From Bacillota bacterium (GTDB taxonomy: Bacteria; Bacillota; UBA994; UBA5500): a DNA stretch of 6,154 nucleotides. The position numbers were made by a program, and so were the translations under genes. Location of the stretch: positions 1 to 6,154 of the forward strand of contig JAEZJZ010000086.1 of assembly GCA_023436245.1 (NCBI GenBank). Direction: 5' to 3'. Below, piece by piece: positions 6,017 to 6,154 of the stretch (the stretch's first letter is position 1; each line of letters begins with the position of its first letter). The notes below the pieces were generated by a model. That model did not search any database. It saw only the letters and a list, made by a program, of their open reading frames with translations, and was not told where the DNA came from.

Positions 6017-6037
6017 GATTTTCGGCCAGCGAAAATC
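6017..6037. promoter_or_regulatory. Inverted repeat GATTTTCG-GCCAG-CGAAAATC upstream of DUF421
   Basis: Two perfect 8-bp arms flank a 5-nt centre. They lie about 25-46 bp before the preferred GTG start of the DUF421 gene. It could be an operator or a leader hairpin. It is AT-rich and near chance expectation for the window, so the call is tentative. No clear promoter is seen in the 6038-6100 stretch. Confidence 0.3.
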
Positions 6038-6103
6038 GCTTTATTTAGATCGCAGCACTGAGTGCGAGAGCGTTTAGAATGTCGCTTTTCTTCTTATCGT
6101 AGA

Positions 6104-6123
6104 CCCCGCAGCATGCTGCGGGG
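6104..6123. repeat. Perfect 20-bp palindrome CCCCGCAGCATGCTGCGGGG at contig end
   Basis: The palindrome can fold as an 8-bp stem with a CATG loop. A zero-gap 10-bp-arm palindrome is very unlikely by chance in this window. It may be the stem of a terminator belonging to a gene off the right edge, but the following bases are unreliable poly-G, so no T-run can be checked. Confidence 0.6.
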
Positions 6124-6154
6124 GGGGCCGGGGGGGGGGGGGGGGGGGGGGGGG
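6124..6154. other. Poly-G tract at contig end, probable sequencing artefact
   Basis: All bases from 6124 to the end are G except CC at 6128-6129, with an uninterrupted G25 finishing the window. No-signal cycles on two-colour Illumina instruments are called as G, and the tract begins directly after a stable palindrome, which can cause signal loss. It is most likely not genomic. Confidence 0.85.

Overview
This 6.15 kb window looks like one complete short contig from a moderately GC-rich, Gram-positive-type bacterium, most likely a Bacillota (Clostridia/Limnochordia-like) genome or metagenome bin. Two gene families point there: a fold-I arginine/lysine/ornithine decarboxylase closely resembling Bacillus SpeA, and a DUF421 (YetF) + DUF4363 pair that is typical of spore-forming Bacillota. 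The ribosome binding sites are purine-rich (for example AAGGAGGA), and GTG is often used as start codon. No rRNA, tRNA, CRISPR array, transposase or phage gene is visible.

Layout, left to right. Bases 1-60 are a perfect 28-bp inverted repeat with a 4-nt loop, a REP/MITE-like hairpin 7 bp past the stop codon of the first gene. Bases 68-1549 (minus) encode the PLP-dependent decarboxylase. A divergent intergenic region (1550-1715) holds overlapping -10-like boxes and a small palindrome. Bases 1716-4199 (plus) encode a large cytoplasmic M14-family zinc carboxypeptidase with a C-terminal glutamine-amidotransferase-like domain. A 252-bp spacer with several small inverted repeats follows. Then comes an unrecognised 131-aa protein (4452-4847, plus), closed by a good intrinsic terminator (4896-4929). 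The right end is a minus-strand two-gene unit, DUF421 membrane protein then DUF4363 protein (5991 down to 4934), coupled by a 4-base GTGA overlap. The last 50 bases hold a perfect 20-bp palindrome that runs into a poly-G tract, probably a sequencing or assembly artefact.

How the genes work together: the decarboxylase would make a polyamine precursor (agmatine, cadaverine or putrescine). The divergent M14 enzyme would trim C-terminal residues from peptides, and a shared control region is possible but not shown. The DUF421/DUF4363 pair is a separate envelope-associated unit of unproven function. I find no convincing new multi-gene system. The parts most worth a second look are the terminal hairpin element, the M14 fusion with its apparently inactive amidotransferase-like domain and no signal peptide, and the orphan 131-aa gene.
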